Assembly (NCBI GenBank): GCA_947652605.1
Contig: OX393581.1
Location: 43,981,924-44,045,923 of the forward strand
From: Elmis aenea
Taxonomy: Eukaryota; Arthropoda; Insecta; Coleoptera; Elmidae
Direction: 5' to 3'
DNA: 64,000 bases
This document shows positions 1 through 12,302 of this stretch, piece by piece; the stretch's first letter is position 1, and each line of letters begins with the position of its first letter. Under the pieces are notes generated by a model that worked only from the letters and a program-made list of their open reading frames with translations, did not search any database and had not been told where the DNA came from. The translations under genes were made by a program, and so were the position numbers.

Positions 1-597
1 TAAAGTATTCCTACTTGCAGTTTTTGAGTAAAAGATTGAATAAGTGAACATGCACCATAAACGTCAAAATGAATAACATCTGTCAATTCTATCCAATATG
101 AACATAAACAAACCATGGTAACCACCAAAATGAATCGTTTCATATTGGAATATTTAATGGTGCATGTTTACTTATTTTATTTGTTATTCAAAAACTGTAG
201 GTTTTATAAGAAAAACTTGGGAATAAAAAAAGTTTCTAAACTAATGAAGCTTTCAAAACAAAATTTTTGAATTTCAAAATTTTAACCCACCAAAAAGTTC
301 TGATAAAAAAACCAACAGTGGTCGCACATTTCAGCCCCCTGTAAAGATGGGAGATGATTGAAAATATTACTGTGGAAAACCTTTTAATAAGTATAAAACA
401 TCCACCAAGTACCATTCTTCTACATTTATCCAAATTTGAGAAATAAAATAAAAACCTAATTTTACCGCTGCCCTCTAGGGGGGTGTAACTCCGAAATGAT
501 ACGTCTAAGGAAAACATCTTAAATGAAAGACTCCCCTTAATTTTCAATAAGAATTTTTTCGCAATATTTAAGAAACACCCTGTATATGCAACCGAAT
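1..597. mobile_element. Foldback element, centre and right arm (left arm outside window)
   Basis: Positions 10-60 and 151-201 are imperfect inverted repeats (both contain a version of GTGAACATGCACCATAAA), and an inner pair (TCCAATATGAA at about 92-102, TTCATATTGGA at about 139-149) continues the palindrome, so the hairpin centre lies near 105-120. The right side runs on to AAACACCCTGTATA at about 582-595, the terminus typical of the many CACCCTGTA foldback elements in this window. I infer that the left arm lies upstream of base 1. The 103-residue open frame on the minus strand (236-547) lies inside the arm and resembles no protein I know. Confidence 0.55.
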
Positions 598-2934
598 TGC
601 CTCTAACAAATTTAATTATACGTCAATTGAATGTTTCTTAAGAACTGGGAGGAGTTCTGTTTACAATCGGCCGTTTTTCTGTGTTACCTTTAAAAGTTTG
701 TAAATAACTTTGAACCTGCAGTTATTGGACTGCATTAAAATTGATTGCGCACATTCATACGACGACATTTAATCATGAACATTGAACATATCGCTTTTAT
801 TGTCGACAATGAGTCGCTGGAGGTACGAACACATTTTCTAAAGTGTACTCTCTTGTAAATATTATGAGTGATTGCATAACTGTCTAGAGTATATTGCAAA
901 TATTTTATAGAATCTTTCATTGTTAGTTCGACAGTATAAATTATCCGCGTTCACCCCAACTGACTGTCTATTTATAAGTGAACTATTAACTGTGCCCCGT
1001 GAATTTGAACTGTTAACTAATCCCGGTGCATTTCAGTGATGGAATTTAGTTGTTCTGTCCGCCGCCTGTTGACATTAGTTTATTGTATGTTAGAATTTTG
1101 TGCCATTTTGCACCCAGTGTTATTAGAGTAGCTGTTTATTTGATATGAATTAGATATTTTAACTTAAAAACTATTTATAAAAAAAAAAACGGAAAATTTT
1201 GATATATTCCTTCGTAATATAACAAAGTTTTCATCAACCAAAAACTTCAGTACGAATTTCGCAAAACGAAATTCCCACTGACTTTAGCTTTAGATATAAT
1301 TGTGTGATGTACATGTTAATATTTCAAAATTAAAAATAAACCAAATTAAAAATCAAATTTCCGTGTTTCATTGCAAATTTCGAAGCCCTTTCCAAACTGT
1401 TTCAGTTCTCAATTGGCAAAGTGTGATTGTTTTGAGTCGTGAAAGGCATCGGCGAAATAGGTAGGTGCAAATTTTTTGTTTTATGTATTGTGTTCGTTTT
1501 TAACGTGCTTCATAATGCGAGAATATACCTAAAGAAAAATGGACGAACTAACACTAAATTCCACCACTGATTGCAAGCGAGATTATTTTAAGTGGCGCAA
1601 ACCGTACTGAGCTAAGTTACTGTCATTGTAGCGGTCCGTAAAAATTTCTTGAATTTGCGCTTGGCGGTCGTGGCCGCGGCAACCCGCTAAATGGCCGAAT
1701 CGTGTGTGGCAGCCATACACGGCATTATAAAGTTATATTCATTGGATGCAGATTCGCGATAACATCGAGTTTATCGAGCGATATCGCGCATCTCTGACTG
1801 TGTTAACACAAATTATTGTTATTCGACCGTATACTTGGTCAGTTTTATCGATTAAAATGCCCATAGAAATGTAATCAACGTCTTAAAACTGTCGTCACAC
1901 TCATTATTATTATTTTTATGATTATGAAAACAACATGGAAATTTTATATTTTAATTACAAATAAGACATTTCCGCTTCTTATATTAAATGCACATTATGG
2001 GCATCAGTTAAGGTCACATTTTATTACCCACAGCATTTTTATATGCAATTAACATATTAAAAAAGGATATAGAGCCAGACATTACGGGAATTATTCAAGC
2101 GCAAGAAATTAAAGTAAAGCAATAATTTGTTTTTTCAACCTTTTTATGATACCTGCAGGACAGTTACTAAAGTTGCTTCATTAGTTTTAGTAAACTACAT
2201 ACTTAACTAGCAAAATAAACAATTTTTATGCGACAAAAACTGTTTAAATTAAAACAGCCAATGCAATCCTTTTAACTATCAATAGATTAAAAAACATTTT
2301 ACCTAATTACTGTGTTCGTTATTGGGGTAGTAAAAATATTTATATTACAGTTTAAAAATCTATCAAGAGGTCGTGAATCGTGATAAATAAAAAATAACAT
2401 ATTCAATATTGTTTTGACGCTCTGTGATCACTATTCTAATGGACGTCTTACAATAGATGTAAGTAATCATTGATAATAAATTGCCAAAAACAGTTCTATT
2501 GGCGCTGGTAATTAATCAATACCAAAGCAATAAAAATAATAAAATACAGCTTTTGTCAATTTCCAGCTAACATAAAGAACGCTGGTAGAAAATATTTTCC
2601 TGAATGTATAGAATAAATTGTGTTCTACAAAATACTAAGATTTAACGTTTTCTACAGCTTTCAAAATAGGTATATAACTTCAATCAATGGTTAATTAACA
2701 CCAATCAATGCATTTTGCAAGCTTTTAAATATTATTACTTTCAATAAATGTAATAACTTTTATTTAATTAAATCGAAATAATTTAAAAAAGTCAAAAAAT
2801 CGGTCTAATTTCTCGATTTACGTATTTACTGTAAAAAGCTCATGTGCATCATCTGTCTATTTATAACAATTAAAGGCTTGCTATCTGGCGAAAGACAATT
2901 ATTGTGTTTCGGTTCAAACAATTAGTTTTCTTAC
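598..2934. other. Intron-like DNA with a GC-richer unique block at 1600-1860
   Basis: No gene or recognised repeat is visible. Most of it is AT-rich with homopolymer runs (poly-A near 1179). The block at about 1600-1860 stands out by its CpG-containing, GC-richer composition and holds short motifs such as GCGATAACATCGAG and TATCGAGCGATATCGCGC. A second moderately GC-rich piece lies at about 930-1120. Neither has a long open frame or splice-bounded coding signal, so a regulatory role is a possibility only. Confidence 0.5.
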
Positions 2935-3072
2935 CAGGGAAGGTCACGATACTTTGTCGCTAGAATTTGATTAAGGATGTGTTTATTGCACCAAAAACAT
3001 CAAAACTAAATGTTTTGCAGAGTTATTCGTGCCACTGGCCATTTCCTTCGAAAAAATAGTGACCCTCCCTTG
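2935..3072. mobile_element. Short MITE with CAGGGAAGGTCAC ends
   Basis: A 138-bp unit starts CAGGGAAGGTCAC and ends GTGACCCTCCCTTG, inverted repeats of about 13 bp. A second, one-ended copy of the same sequence lies at about 35378-35505 (AGGGAGGGTCACGATACGTT onward), which shows that it is repetitive. No coding capacity. No clear target duplication is seen, so the superfamily is not assigned. Confidence 0.6.
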
Positions 3073-3155
3073 TTAGATGTTTTTCTTGCATTTTTAACAA
3101 TTCATGCATGGCAATTTAGATCCATAATTGTTCTTATACACTACACAATATGATA

Positions 3156-3720
3156 TACAGGGTGGTCCAAATTCGATGGGATTGCATGGGTATCTCGCTT
3201 AATAGGCAAGATAGAGAAACAGTTAAATTACCAAAAAGGGGCAGTTTTTTGGGACATATTCAGAATCGTTTTCAAAAATATAATATCATTTCCAGTTTTT
3301 GAGATATTAGAGAAAAACTGTTTTTTTTTGTCATATTAATAATGTGTCGTCATATATATAAATTTTTTGCTCTCGCCGTTAAAAAGTTATGACGCAAACT
3401 TACTTTTTTTTAAATAGAAGCTATAGTTGGCTATGGCCTATTTAAATTCCTTATTTTTTTCTCATTCCAAATATATGAGGGTTGATGTATTTATTTTTAA
3501 TAATACGCAAGTTACAAAGGGTTTTAAATTTTTTTAAAGATGAAATACAAAAAGTAGGCTGTGGAAACAAAAATAAATCAACAAAAACAGAATATGATAA
3601 AATATATTTGACAACTGTTCATCTCAAAAAGGTGCACATTTTTGGTAATTTAACAGTTTCTCTATCTTGCCTATTAAGCAACATACCCTTGCAATCCTAT
3701 CGAATTTGGACCACCCTGTA
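3156..3720. mobile_element. Foldback element FB-A, copy 1
   Basis: The 565-bp palindromic element starts TACAGGGTGGTCCAAATTCG and ends with the reverse complement (CGAATTTGGACCACCCTGTA). The arms match over most of their length, including the subterminal GGGTATCTCGCTTAATAGGC and its mirror copy. Flanking sequence fits insertion at TA. It shares arms with 16480-17114, 37964-38352 and 63230-63593. The open frame at 3482-3817 is part of the right arm and its mirror, not a host gene. Insertion by a Tc1/mariner-type transposase in trans is inferred from the TA target and from the related element FB-F. Confidence 0.8.
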
Positions 3721-4084
3721 CATGGTGTTCGTAGTCCTGTACTTCTTCGTTTTACTTCGTTGGTACTCATTTCAATATATTCACAAAATTCAAAGTTCGT
3801 CTAGAATACATTATTAAATTTAACATACATTCAATTGGTTTAAAGATTTTAAAATTAAGTTTATTAGTTTATTTTTTTCCACAAATTATCATTCAACTAT
3901 ACAGGTTTGCTAAAATTAGAAGAATTATTCCCAAGTATGAGAGGAGCTACAATCAATTTTTATAAGTATAAAATTCCTAGTCTATCGAATTACACAACAA
4001 TACTATAAAATTCTAAAAAATGACCACAAACAAATAGTAACTGTCATTTGACATTTAATTAGTTGTTTTTTGTTTTTATTTTCA

Positions 4085-4536
4085 TAGATAGCTTGATAAG
4101 TGATGGGTAAAATACGATTATTCTTGATTTTGTGACTTATTTATAAAAATAGATATAAGTAATATCTCATTTTAAAGAGAAAAGAAAAGCATATTTAACT
4201 ATTCCATAGCCAACTTCGTGGACCATAAGAAAATATCAAACTAGGGGTAATATATCGAAAATGGTAAGTAATAAAATAAGTAAAATAACAGTTACAATCT
4301 CTATTGTACCTCAAGAAAGTACTTATAAAACTGATCTAATTAATAAAACAAAATAGAAAGGAAACGGAAATCAAACATTTTCATATTTTTTGCTATAACA
4401 TCTTAAGTAAGAGGAATTTTGTACTTGATTCTAGCTCCCGTCACACTTGGGAATAGTTCATCTGATTTAAGTAAACCTGTATCTCTTATAATAAGCGAGG
4501 TCCCCATGTTGTAAATGTTATCTGGTACACCCTGTA
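4085..4536. mobile_element. Foldback family FB-D, single right arm
   Basis: This segment matches the right arm of the complete copy at 59514-60449: the 'gccaacttcgtggaccataag' block near 4209, then AATAAGCGAGGTCCCCATG and a terminus ...TCTGGTACACCCTGTA at 4536. No left arm lies upstream, so it is a half element. A further isolated terminus, AATGCCCTGTA, ends at 4793 and belongs to an unassigned element. Confidence 0.65.
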
Positions 4537-5454
4537 TTATTTGCAACTCATAATACACAATTGAACCTGCTCTTGTGAGAAACTTTATTGAAAATGGAAA
4601 AACATTGGATCTCTGTGAAAAAAATGAAGAATAAAAAGTAAGATAAACTGTTAATTATCAAGCACAAGATCAAAAATTTAAAAATTTAATTGTACGTTAT
4701 ATCATTAACTGTATTTTGCAATAAATACCAAAGCTCTATCTCCTGCAATATAAACCTTACAAGGCTAGGGAGTTCTTACTAAAATGCCCTGTATATCTGT
4801 GAATTCTGTTGTTGCTGATATATCAATTCTATTTTTTTTTAACATTTCCTGCAGTTTTGTTCGCTATTGTGCAAGACTAATAACATGAAAATGTTATTAT
4901 TGATTTAATATTCACATTTGCCCTTGTCGATGAACAATTAATTAGTATAACGTCCATTATGGGATACGAATATAATGGCAAAACAGAGCAAACAAACCTG
5001 GTCATAGTATGTATCAACAGAAACCATAATAGCAAACCAGGCAAGGTAACACAATGTAGCGACCCTAGCTATTAAAAACTTTACAACCAAAGAACGTGCC
5101 ATTAGCAATACTCTTTATGCCTGCATCCATCCGCGCATTCAGCATTAACATAGCTGGCCTCATTTAATATCTGTACATTTAAAAATACGATGACAGTCCC
5201 TAGTATTATTGGCGTAACCATAAATTTATGGCATTATTACTTAAAGATTAAAATTTATAGCTACTCTAAAATTAAGATTTCTCGTCTTCCATGCCTCCTG
5301 AAAACATGCAAATTAATAAATTTATATACGATCAGACGTTGAAAACAAAAAATGACAAAATATTAAAATACATTACATTTAAAAAATCCAATAATATTTA
5401 AAAACTCAAGAAAATAAAAATTTAACATATTTTTCCAATATTCTAAGTTAGTTA
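4537..5454. other. Non-coding intron DNA with one stray foldback terminus
   Basis: Apart from a lone CCCTGTA terminus at about 4787-4793 I see no gene, RNA gene or complete element here. The sequence is AT-rich with short homopolymer runs. Confidence 0.5.
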
Positions 5455-6167
5455 TCATGTTTCATGGCTAACTTAGAATTATATTGATAATATGCGGTTT
5501 TTATTGATTTTCCGAGTTATTTATTTAAATAGATATGACAAGTAATAACTATATCATCAAAAAAAAAGGAAAAAAAAGCACATTGAACTATTGCAAAGTT
5601 ATTTATAAAAAAAGAAATGACAAAAGATATATCGTTAGAAACAGGAGAAAAAAACACATTTCACTATTCCAAAGGCAACTTATTTAATACGTTTCATGGC
5701 TAACGTAAAATAATATCGGTAAAATACGGTTTTTCTTGAGTTCCTGGGTTATTTATAAAACTAGATATAACATATGATATATCGTTAGAAAGAGGAAAAA
5801 AAAGCACATCGAACTATTCCAAAGCCAACTTCACGGCCCATAAGAAAAAATGAAGTTAGGTGTTACCTCAAAAATGAAAAGTGATAAAAAAAATCTAAGC
5901 TAATAGGTACACTCTACATAAAAGAGTAGGTACCTTCAAAAGTTACAAATAAAATTGTTTGAATGATTAAGACAAAAAAGTTATGAGGCAGTAAAGAAAT
6001 TCGACATTTTTTTGCCATAACAGCTGAAGTACGAGCAATTTTGTACTTTTAAAAATTGATTTTTGCTTGTCTTATACTAAGAAATTATTCATTTAATTTT
6101 AACAAACCTGTAAGTCCTATAATAAGCGAGATGTCTATGCTGGAAATGTAGTCTGGGACACCCTGTA
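5455..6167. mobile_element. Foldback family FB-D, right arm with internal tandem duplication
   Basis: It ends ...GTAGTCTGGGACACCCTGTA at 6167, preceded by AATAAGCGAGATGTCTATGC, as in the FB-D copy at 59514-60449. The internal block beginning with TTTCATGGCTAAC occurs twice in the same direction (near 5460 and near 5692), each followed by a 'cggtttttcttga...gttatttat' stretch and a 'gatatatcgttagaaa' stretch. This gives a diverged tandem duplication of about 235 bp inside the arm. No matching left terminus is present. Confidence 0.65.
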
Positions 6168-7065
6168 TATCATTTTATTGAGAACTCCAATGGCTTTCAA
6201 ATGATGTATAAATTAATATAAAATATTTGTTACAGAAACAAATTTTTATTATAAATTTTATAAGTACCTTAGTTTTTATCTTTTTGTGTAATTTATACTT
6301 TTTTTTAATTATATCTGTATAATTTTCTTTATTATCAGCTTGCCCAAGACTTGAATTACGTTTTACTAGTTTTTGTTGTTTATTACTTGCTCACTTAAGT
6401 TAATTTATGTATTATGCAACAGGGAATGTCGAGAGCGTTTATTTGAAGCATTTAAAATAAAAAGTTATACAAAAATTTAAAAAAAAACATTATCTTAATT
6501 GCGTATCAAAAAAGGAATTGCAAATAATTAAAAAAAAATAAAAATAAAAGCTTCTATCTGGAAAGGAGACATAAATATATAAACAACCTTCGGAACAACA
6601 AAGATATAAACGTACACCTACTAGATATCAATAATTATATTAAATAATTTTTTGAGTTATAGGAATTTTTAAAGTTTTAGATAGACAGTTAAAAACAAAT
6701 ACAAATTATGATGAACATTTAAACTGTTCAAGATATCCATAAAAATATCGCAATACCAACTTATAAAATGTTAAAAATTTCGTTTGGAATTTAAGTTTTC
6801 AATAATTTTAATATTAAATACTTTTTAAATACCCGGTATTTAGTTACTGAACATTAAATTATAATAATGCCTATTTTATTTATTTTTTACCTTATATGGA
6901 TGAAAATATATATTTGTTGTAAAAAATATTTTACGTAAGTTAATATTTTTAATTAAAATTCTCTTTTTTTGAGCTGATTTGTTTTTTCTTTTGTTTTAAT
7001 TTCTACACAACTTTTCAAAGGTTCGTGAAAAGTTTTTAGTGGCGAATTATTCTTTATGTATCAAT
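6168..7065. other. AT-rich intron DNA, nothing recognised
   Basis: Very AT-rich with long A and T runs; no open frame with protein-like composition and no paired repeat termini seen. Its last 8 bases (GTATCAAT, 7058-7065) are the target duplication of the next element. Confidence 0.5.
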
Positions 7066-8265
7066 CAGGGTTGAGCAGATTTAAATCAATTGATTTAAAT
7101 CACGATTTAAATCATGATTTAAATCAAGTGATTTTTTTAAAAAAATCATTGATTTAAATCAAGTGTTTTTTTTTTAAATTATCAATTTAAATCACAGATT
7201 ATGTGAGTACAATATAATATTAATTTATAATAAAACAAAATTGTATTACTATTAGTAATTAAATACACGAAATGGTGAATAAACCATATCAATGTGCTCT
7301 TGTAAAGTAATATTCATTGTGGAAATGCAATAATTCAAAATATAAATGACAAGTTTTTGACATTAGCGTAGTGAACAGTCAGTTTTTTCAATTTCCACGG
7401 CACTCTATTGCTTCAATAACGATTTGAAAAAAAATGTCGAATATCTCGAAAAGTACGAGTTTTGGGTAAAGGACATACTTAACAAAATATGAAGCTCTTT
7501 TAAAGACGAATTCGATGACATAAAAAAATACAGGGGTTTGCATTTGAAAAAATCGAGTTACGAGCTTTTGAAAATCATGGAAGTTGCCACCTATTTATAA
7601 ACACCCCTGTATGTGTGATTCAAATTTTTTCATATCGAGCGAACAGAGAAATTTTTTCTGCATGTCCATACCAAATTAAAACTTTGTATTTCAAAATAAC
7701 TTCAGGAGAATTTTTTAAATAAAGACTTAAAACCTTGAATAATTTAGAAAATAATTTTTTTTTACAACGCCGTATAAAAACCTGTAGTACTTTATATTGA
7801 TGCAAAGCTGAAATTAAGACGGTCAAAAATATTAAATAAAAAATTGGGTGTTGTATTTGAAATATAAAAGTTGCTATTAGTTCCAGAAAGGTGACTCACC
7901 CTGTATATTTGAAAATATTTTTATTGTGTTGTTTAGAAAAAACTGTATAAAATAGCATTTGAATCAACTTCATATCTCAAGCCGTTTAGCCGCAATCGAC
8001 CGATCCCGCACTAATGACTCACCCTGTATATAATTAATTAAACATCACCATTTAGCACTGATTTTTTCAAAATTCTTAATCATTATATTTAATTTTTCAT
8101 TTTGACAAAAATTTACCATTGAATTAAATATATTGGTTATTAAATATATTAGCACAAAACAGAAATAGCATGTGAATTTGTCACTAAATTCGATAATATG
8201 GTACATTTGATTTAAATCAGATTTTTTTGATTTTTTTAAAAAAATCATGATTTTTATCCACCCTG
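7066..8265. mobile_element. Non-autonomous hAT element rich in GATTTAAATC
   Basis: The element starts CAGGGTTGAGCAGATTTAAA and ends ATGATTTTTATCCACCCTG. It is flanked by a perfect 8-bp direct repeat GTATCAAT (7058-7065 and 8266-8273), the hAT hallmark. Both subterminal regions carry repeated GATTTAAATC motifs. No transposase is visible. Internal CACCCTGTA termini at about 7600, 7894 and 8018 show that foldback-type elements or their remnants landed inside it. The short minus-strand open frames here look random. Confidence 0.85.
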
Positions 8266-8273
8266 GTATCAAT

Positions 8274-9421
8274 TGACGAAATTGGTGTAAAATTTAAATT
8301 AATTGAAGGAAATATTTGTATTTCTAACTGGTTTGTCTCATTTGATAGTTCCATTGTGTCAATTGCTGTGCGTTCTAACCGGAGTTCGACAATTTATTGC
8401 TTATTTAGAAATGTATTATGGTGGAAAAATGTATCTTACTTTGATATGTTGTATGCAGCCTTAATCCTTTGATACTTGCTGAAAGGTTGCTGTAGAACAG
8501 GTGTCTCAAAACGGTTTAAAATTTTATTTTTTCTTAAATCCAAAAATGTGAAGACGGATCCGAGTATACCACCTGACTATCCAGACATGACCGCCGTATA
8601 TAATTTGATATATTTTCTGTTCCTTTGATTGTTGCATGCATAAACGATCAGTCGTTGCAGTCGAGCCGACTATTCTCAAATAATAGATATAAATCTGACG
8701 GAATACTATTCTGGCCGACTCGAGTTGATCGTCTACCATATCAAAATCGTCATAATTGTTCCTTCAGGCTGATATCACCGATATAATCTTATTTTGTACG
8801 TTCGATCGTATTATGTGCCTTTATTAACCTCGTCTGATACGCATATTGGACATTGTTGATGTGGGGATCAGGTATATTTTGATATTTCATAGTCAAAAAT
8901 CAGTATATGTAAATCGGGAGTTTTATTTGAAAAATGTGGCGTGATTTATGAGACTTGCATACATACTCTAAATGCATCCACATTTTTGTGCATTTGTGTA
9001 GTGAATATCTAAAATGGTATTAAGCTTTATGATAAATAAACATGACCATGTTTAAACGAGCAGGTGTGACTACCAAATATGTTTCGTCATACATTTTTAT
9101 GTCAAAAATACCTTTGAGGCATTTGCAAACTCACATTTGTTCCAAAACATTTACATTTCAAATAAAGTGTAAATACCACACACTTTGCTTAACTAAAAAT
9201 TGTTAAGATTAACTCCCGAAATGACGAGTAGCCTAAGCTCTCATTTAATGTCAAAATTACGGTTAGTATGCGTCACAATAATCAAAACAATTAATCGTAG
9301 CAACCTCACTAATGCCATGGTTACTAAAGTATAGCAGTTGGTTAGAAGAGTAACACAGAAAAAATTATTAAGTACCATTAAACATTTGACGGACTACTTA
9401 AGAAAAAAATTGCAAAATATC
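8274..9421. other. Unique intron DNA
   Basis: No gene or recognised repeat. The part at about 8520-8860 is moderately GC-richer and includes the 71-codon minus-strand frame at 8524-8739, which has no recognisable motif and is treated as chance. Confidence 0.5.
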
Positions 9422-9599
9422 TTATACGGTAGGGGTGGCGAACCTTTTTAGGTCCGCGTGCCAAATTTTTAAAATTTTCACATTTTGAAATGCTGGCGTG
9501 CCAGGTAACTTTTGCAATGAATGAAGAAAAAAAACATTACTGATTGTGAGGAGATGAAGAGTAAATATTACAATATTTGTATTAAATGAATATTTTTTA

Positions 9600-11220
9600 C
9601 ACCCAAACGCACTAGAAATAGCAAACACAGACAACGAAAAAGAGGAAGACCGAGCGGAAAATGTAATATTACAAGAAGAAGTAGCACAGATAAAGAGACT
9701 GCTAAAAACAGGCAAGGCAGCAGGGTGTGATGAAATAGTGCCAGAATTAATAAAATGGGGAGGGGAAGCAATGGAAAAATGGCTAACAAGGCTGTTCCGT
9801 AAAGCATGGACAGAAAATAAGATACCCGAAGACTGGGAGAAAAATGTAATTATACCGCTATACAAAAAAGGAAACAAAAGTAAATGCGAAAACTACAGAG
9901 CGATATGCCTAGCCTCAACCTTGTATAAAATGTACACTAAAATACTTGAGAGGAAACTAAGAAATGAAGTGGAAAAGAAAATGGAAGTAGAGCAGGCAGC
10001 CTTTATGAAAGGAAAACAAACGCAAGATCACATAAGTGTAATTAGAAAACTAACTGAAAGAGCAAACGAACAACGGAAAAAACTATATTTAGCATTCGTG
10101 GACCTGAAAGCAGCATTCGACACAGTACCGAGGAAGATTGTGGAACTGCTTAGAAGAACTGAAGGTCACGGAAAAACTCACCAAGGCAATAAAAAGTGTA
10201 TACAGAAAAGTTATAGCGGAAGTACGAATAAAAGGCAAAAGCTCCAGAAAATTTACACTACAAAGAGGAATCAAACAGGGTGACAGCCTAAGCCCCCTAT
10301 TATTCAATATTTATATGGACAAAATACTGAAGACCTGTAAAAAAAATACGCCCAAAGTAACAGTCGGATTCAAATATCTTTGGCCCATCCAGATACAGTG
10401 CCTATTATATGCAGACGATATAATAATAGTGGGGGAAAACAGAGAAGACATACAAAAATCCTTGAACCAATGGAACGAAACGATACAACAAATGGGAATG
10501 GAAATAAACACAGGGAAAACAAAAATAATGAAAATAAACGATGAGGACCAGCAAAACATCAAATGCGGAGACGACGTACTGGAGCAAGTCTCGACAATAG
10601 AGTACTTAGGAACGAAAATTAGCGAAGATGGGAAAATTGACGCAGGAATCCTAAACAGAACCAGAAAAAGCACGAGAATTTACTAAAAACTAAACAAAAC
10701 TATCCTTGGGAAAAAAGAAATTAGTGCACAAACAAAAACCAGAATATACAACACGGTCGTAATTCCAACTATGCTGTATGGTAGTGAAACATGGCCACTA
10801 ACATCTAAACATGAGAAAAGAATAACGGCAGCAGAAATGAGATTCTTAAGAAAAATAGCGGGAAAAACAAAAAGAGATAAGTGCAAAAATAAAGACATCC
10901 AGAATAACCTACAACAAAAACAAATAACCCAGAATATCGAAGAAAAACAATTAAAATGGTACGGACACGTGCAGAGGATGCCGCCAGAATCCATGACAAA
11001 AAAAAATTACAGAAAGTAGGAGGTATGGGAAAAGGCGGGTAGGAAGGCCAACAGCTAACATGGAAAACAGGATAGAACAAATAGCCCGTGAAAGAGGGAA
11101 AACAGTTGGGGAGTTGAGAGCGATGACGGCAGACAAAAAGATCTGGAAAAGCTGGGTGGAGAACCACTAAAAGCCGACGCCGTGAGGCATAAGGCTTAGT
11201 AAAAGAAGGAGAAGAAGAAG
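9600..11220 (+). mobile_element. 5'-truncated non-LTR retrotransposon (RTE-like), pseudogene
   Basis: It encodes reverse transcriptase fragments: a frame at about 9738-10140 with the palm start (NYRAICLASTLYKMYTKIL and DLKAAFDTVPR), then a frameshift near 10140 into a frame with GIKQGDSLSPLLFNIYMD and the catalytic LLYADDIIIV (about 10402-10431), then EYLGTKISEDGKID. An in-frame TAA at 10684-10686 interrupts it before MLYGSETWPLTSKHEKRI. A last frameshift near 11015 leads to the C terminus ADKKIWKSWVENH with stop at 11168-11170. The 3' end is a GAAGAAGAAG microsatellite rather than poly-A, as in RTE-type elements. A perfect 11-bp target duplication AATATTTTTTA flanks it (9589-9599, 11221-11231). 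The endonuclease part is missing. Confidence 0.85.
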
Positions 11221-11449
11221 AATATTTTTTATTGAATACCTACCAGTAGAAATTTGTAATTAAACAACAACAACTAAAGATACATAACTAAATTTTAAAA
11301 GAAGTATTAAATATTTTACCTATAGAAAGATCTAATTAGACAAAAATTATAAGTAATTGCACATTACATGTGTTAACTTTTCAAACAATATTAATTAAGT
11401 AGGTAGGTACCTACAATAAGAATTAAAAGATGAGTTTTTAATGCGATTT

Positions 11450-11970
11450 TTGTTGTTGAATGCTTTTTGTTGGGTTTTTCATATCAGGTTGGTATTTCAA
11501 TACTTTTAATAAAATGCTTGCTGAACTAGATTCATCTGTTAATGTGTTTCTGAATTAATTTTTTATCAAATTCATTTGTGAAAACAGTGACTCACATGCA
11601 TATCTGGAGGAAAATATAGCTAAAATAGCTGACGCTAATTTCTTTAAAGATTTAAACTCTTCTGGAATCGTTTGCCAGGCATTAATAATTTTGCTTTTAG
11701 CATTATTATTTATTTATTCCTCCAAACGTTCCCTTTCAATAATCTCTAAATTTTCCGTTAAGTCAATAAACTTTTGCCTTCCAACTGCACTTGATTGAAG
11801 ATCAATTAATTGCATTTCAAAATTTTCCAATTTAAACCATTCAGAAATTCCAAATCAAGTTGATCAACTTTGATTATGTCTGGGTATATTATGGATTTTG
11901 AAATTTTTTCGAAATTTTTAAATTGAGAAAATCGCGAAGAAAATTCATCCAATTATTATTGATTCCACAG
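11450..11970 (-). pseudogene. hAT transposase C-terminal remnant
   Basis: Read on the minus strand, about 11450-11660 gives FSSRYACESLFSQMNLIKN, a stop, then FRNTLTDESSSASILLKVL and KYQPDM. This is the hAT dimerisation domain (CESLFS...MN..K...R..LTDE) close to the FAM200/ZBED-like branch. Further upstream (about 11870-11960) DEFSSRFSQFKNFEKI fits the typical region before it, and a frameshift separates the two. At least one in-frame stop and one frameshift make it non-functional. It is the coding residue of the 9430-12294 element. Confidence 0.75.
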
Positions 11971-12302
11971 CTGTGGTTAAATCTTCAGTCAATTAAATTT
12001 GATTTATTACAATTTGACGTGTCAGATTTTCTATAAAAAAATTTAAATTTGGAAAATATTTGAAAAGCAATATCTCGTTTAGATACTTGTAATTCTGTTT
12101 GAAATTCGCATAAGTTTCGAAACAAAATCCATGTATTTTATTTGAATAAATATAATTTGGTGTCATTAATTCATTATTTAAAAAAATGTATCAATTTTCC
12201 AAAAATTTTAGAAAAGCAATTATTTCGCCCGCGTGCCAATAAATTTTTTCTTCTTGCCAGCTGTGGCACGCGTGCTATAGTTTTGCCACCCCTGCTATAG
12301 GG

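Larger units (their letters stand above)
9430..12294. mobile_element. hAT element with a decayed transposase, interrupted by a LINE
   Basis: It begins TAGGGGTGGCGAACCTTTTT and ends AGTTTTGCCACCCCTG, inverted repeats of about 16 bp with mismatches. Flanks TTATACGG (9422-9429) and CTATAGGG (12295-12302) agree at 6 of 8 positions, so they are a plausible aged 8-bp target duplication. The minus strand at about 11450-11970 carries a broken hAT transposase C terminus (separate entry). A LINE fragment sits inside at 9600-11220. The 'gcgtgccaa'/'tggcacgcg' subterminal repeats are also inverted. Confidence 0.8.

Noticed and set aside
3482..3817. 111-codon plus-strand frame
   Set aside because: Lies within the right arm of foldback FB-A and runs past its terminus; the arm recurs elsewhere without an open frame.
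9422..9877. Overlapping minus-strand frames (151 and 79 codons) and others to 11167
   Set aside because: Mirror of the RTE-like reverse transcriptase on the plus strand; the low-complexity Leu/Phe/Ser composition is typical of shadows.
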